From: Branchipolynoe longqiensis
Lineage: Eukaryota; Annelida; Polychaeta; Phyllodocida; Polynoidae
Direction of reading: 5' to 3'
Length of the DNA stretch: 64,000 bases
NCBI GenBank assembly: GCA_030323885.1
Contig: CM059188.1
Coordinates: 111,506,763-111,570,762 of the forward strand
Below, piece after piece: positions 63,947 to 64,000 of the stretch. The position numbers were made by a program, and so were the translations under genes. Within the stretch, counting starts at the first letter, position 1. Every line of letters begins with the position of its first letter. The notes under the pieces were generated by a model that saw only the letters and a program-made list of their open reading frames with translations, was not told the DNA's origin and did not search any database.

Positions 63947-64000
63947 TAATACCCCAGTCACACGAGGCCTGTGTTCGCCTACGATCGATTCGCGATGTCA
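63947..64000. mobile_element. Start of a further fold-back element
   Basis: TAA at 63947-63949 then TACCCCAGTCACACGAGGCC and CGATCGATTCGCGA words. The rest lies beyond the window. Confidence 0.5.

Overview
The window looks like a transposon-rich piece of a draft animal genome, most likely a mollusc or another lophotrochozoan. It contains an assembly gap (15820-16317), a Ty3/gypsy retrotransposon of Mag-like type, dozens of tRNA-headed SINEs, a second SINE family whose body resembles elements widespread in molluscs, several MITE families and long satellite arrays. I recognise no host protein-coding gene and no free-standing RNA gene. Most open frames are chance frames inside repeats, polypurine tracts or GC-rich stretches. 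The organism call is inference from repeat type and is not proven.

Layout. 1-4119 is the 3' part of a Ty3/gypsy element: Gag remnant, zinc knuckles, protease, reverse transcriptase, RNase H, integrase, polypurine tract and a 122-bp LTR. It carries one frameshift and two premature stops and sits in the tRNA-like head of a SINE. From 4.1 to 20 kb there is a mosaic of SINE A copies, palindromic MITEs and minisatellites. From 20.5 to 23.2 kb lie a GAAA-rich microsatellite and a 2-kb satellite full of TGACGTCA palindromes. From 23 to 36 kb are further MITEs, a SINE with an alternative 3' end, one CpG-rich island (31.7-32.1 kb), a nested 0.7-kb fold-back element and a LINE 3' end. From 36 to 48 kb are two MITE families, a 49-bp satellite with a displaced duplicate, and two promoter-like GC-rich patches (42.8 and 44.1-44.3 kb). 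From 48 to 64 kb are more SINEs, several nested, a 23-bp minisatellite, a G-rich polypurine block and MITE copies up to the window edge.

Names used here. SINE A: tRNA-like head, shared body, and a tail ending TAAAACTCCAACAACCAACC (tail 1) or TAAAACAACAACAAACAAAC (tail 2). SINE B: a second tRNA-headed SINE ending ...TTAAATAAAAC. MITE B: about 350 bp, ends AGCTGCATAGTCCGATG, TTAA target. MITE C: ends CAGTAAAACCTCTCTAA, TA target, pogo/Tigger-like. MITE E: ends TAGATAAAGATTCACC with hairpins at each end. MITE G: ends ATAGACTACATCACCGTTCC. Fold-back group: ends close to GGGCTGTCACAC, TWA target, arms made of family-specific reiterated motifs.

The strongest candidate for something undescribed is the fold-back group (4.5, 19.4, 28.6, 33.0, 45.4 kb; likely 40.9, 54.3 and 63.95 kb). 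These share terminal sequence, and in several cases a small internal block near TTTTGAACATGCACAA, but each fills its arms with a different short motif. Two insertions are confirmed inside this window by paralogous empty sites that give a 3-bp TAA/TTA target, as expected for PIF/Harbinger-type elements. A second strong observation is that the SINE A head and 5' body occur with an unrelated poly(A)-ending 3' end at two loci, which suggests a change of LINE partner.
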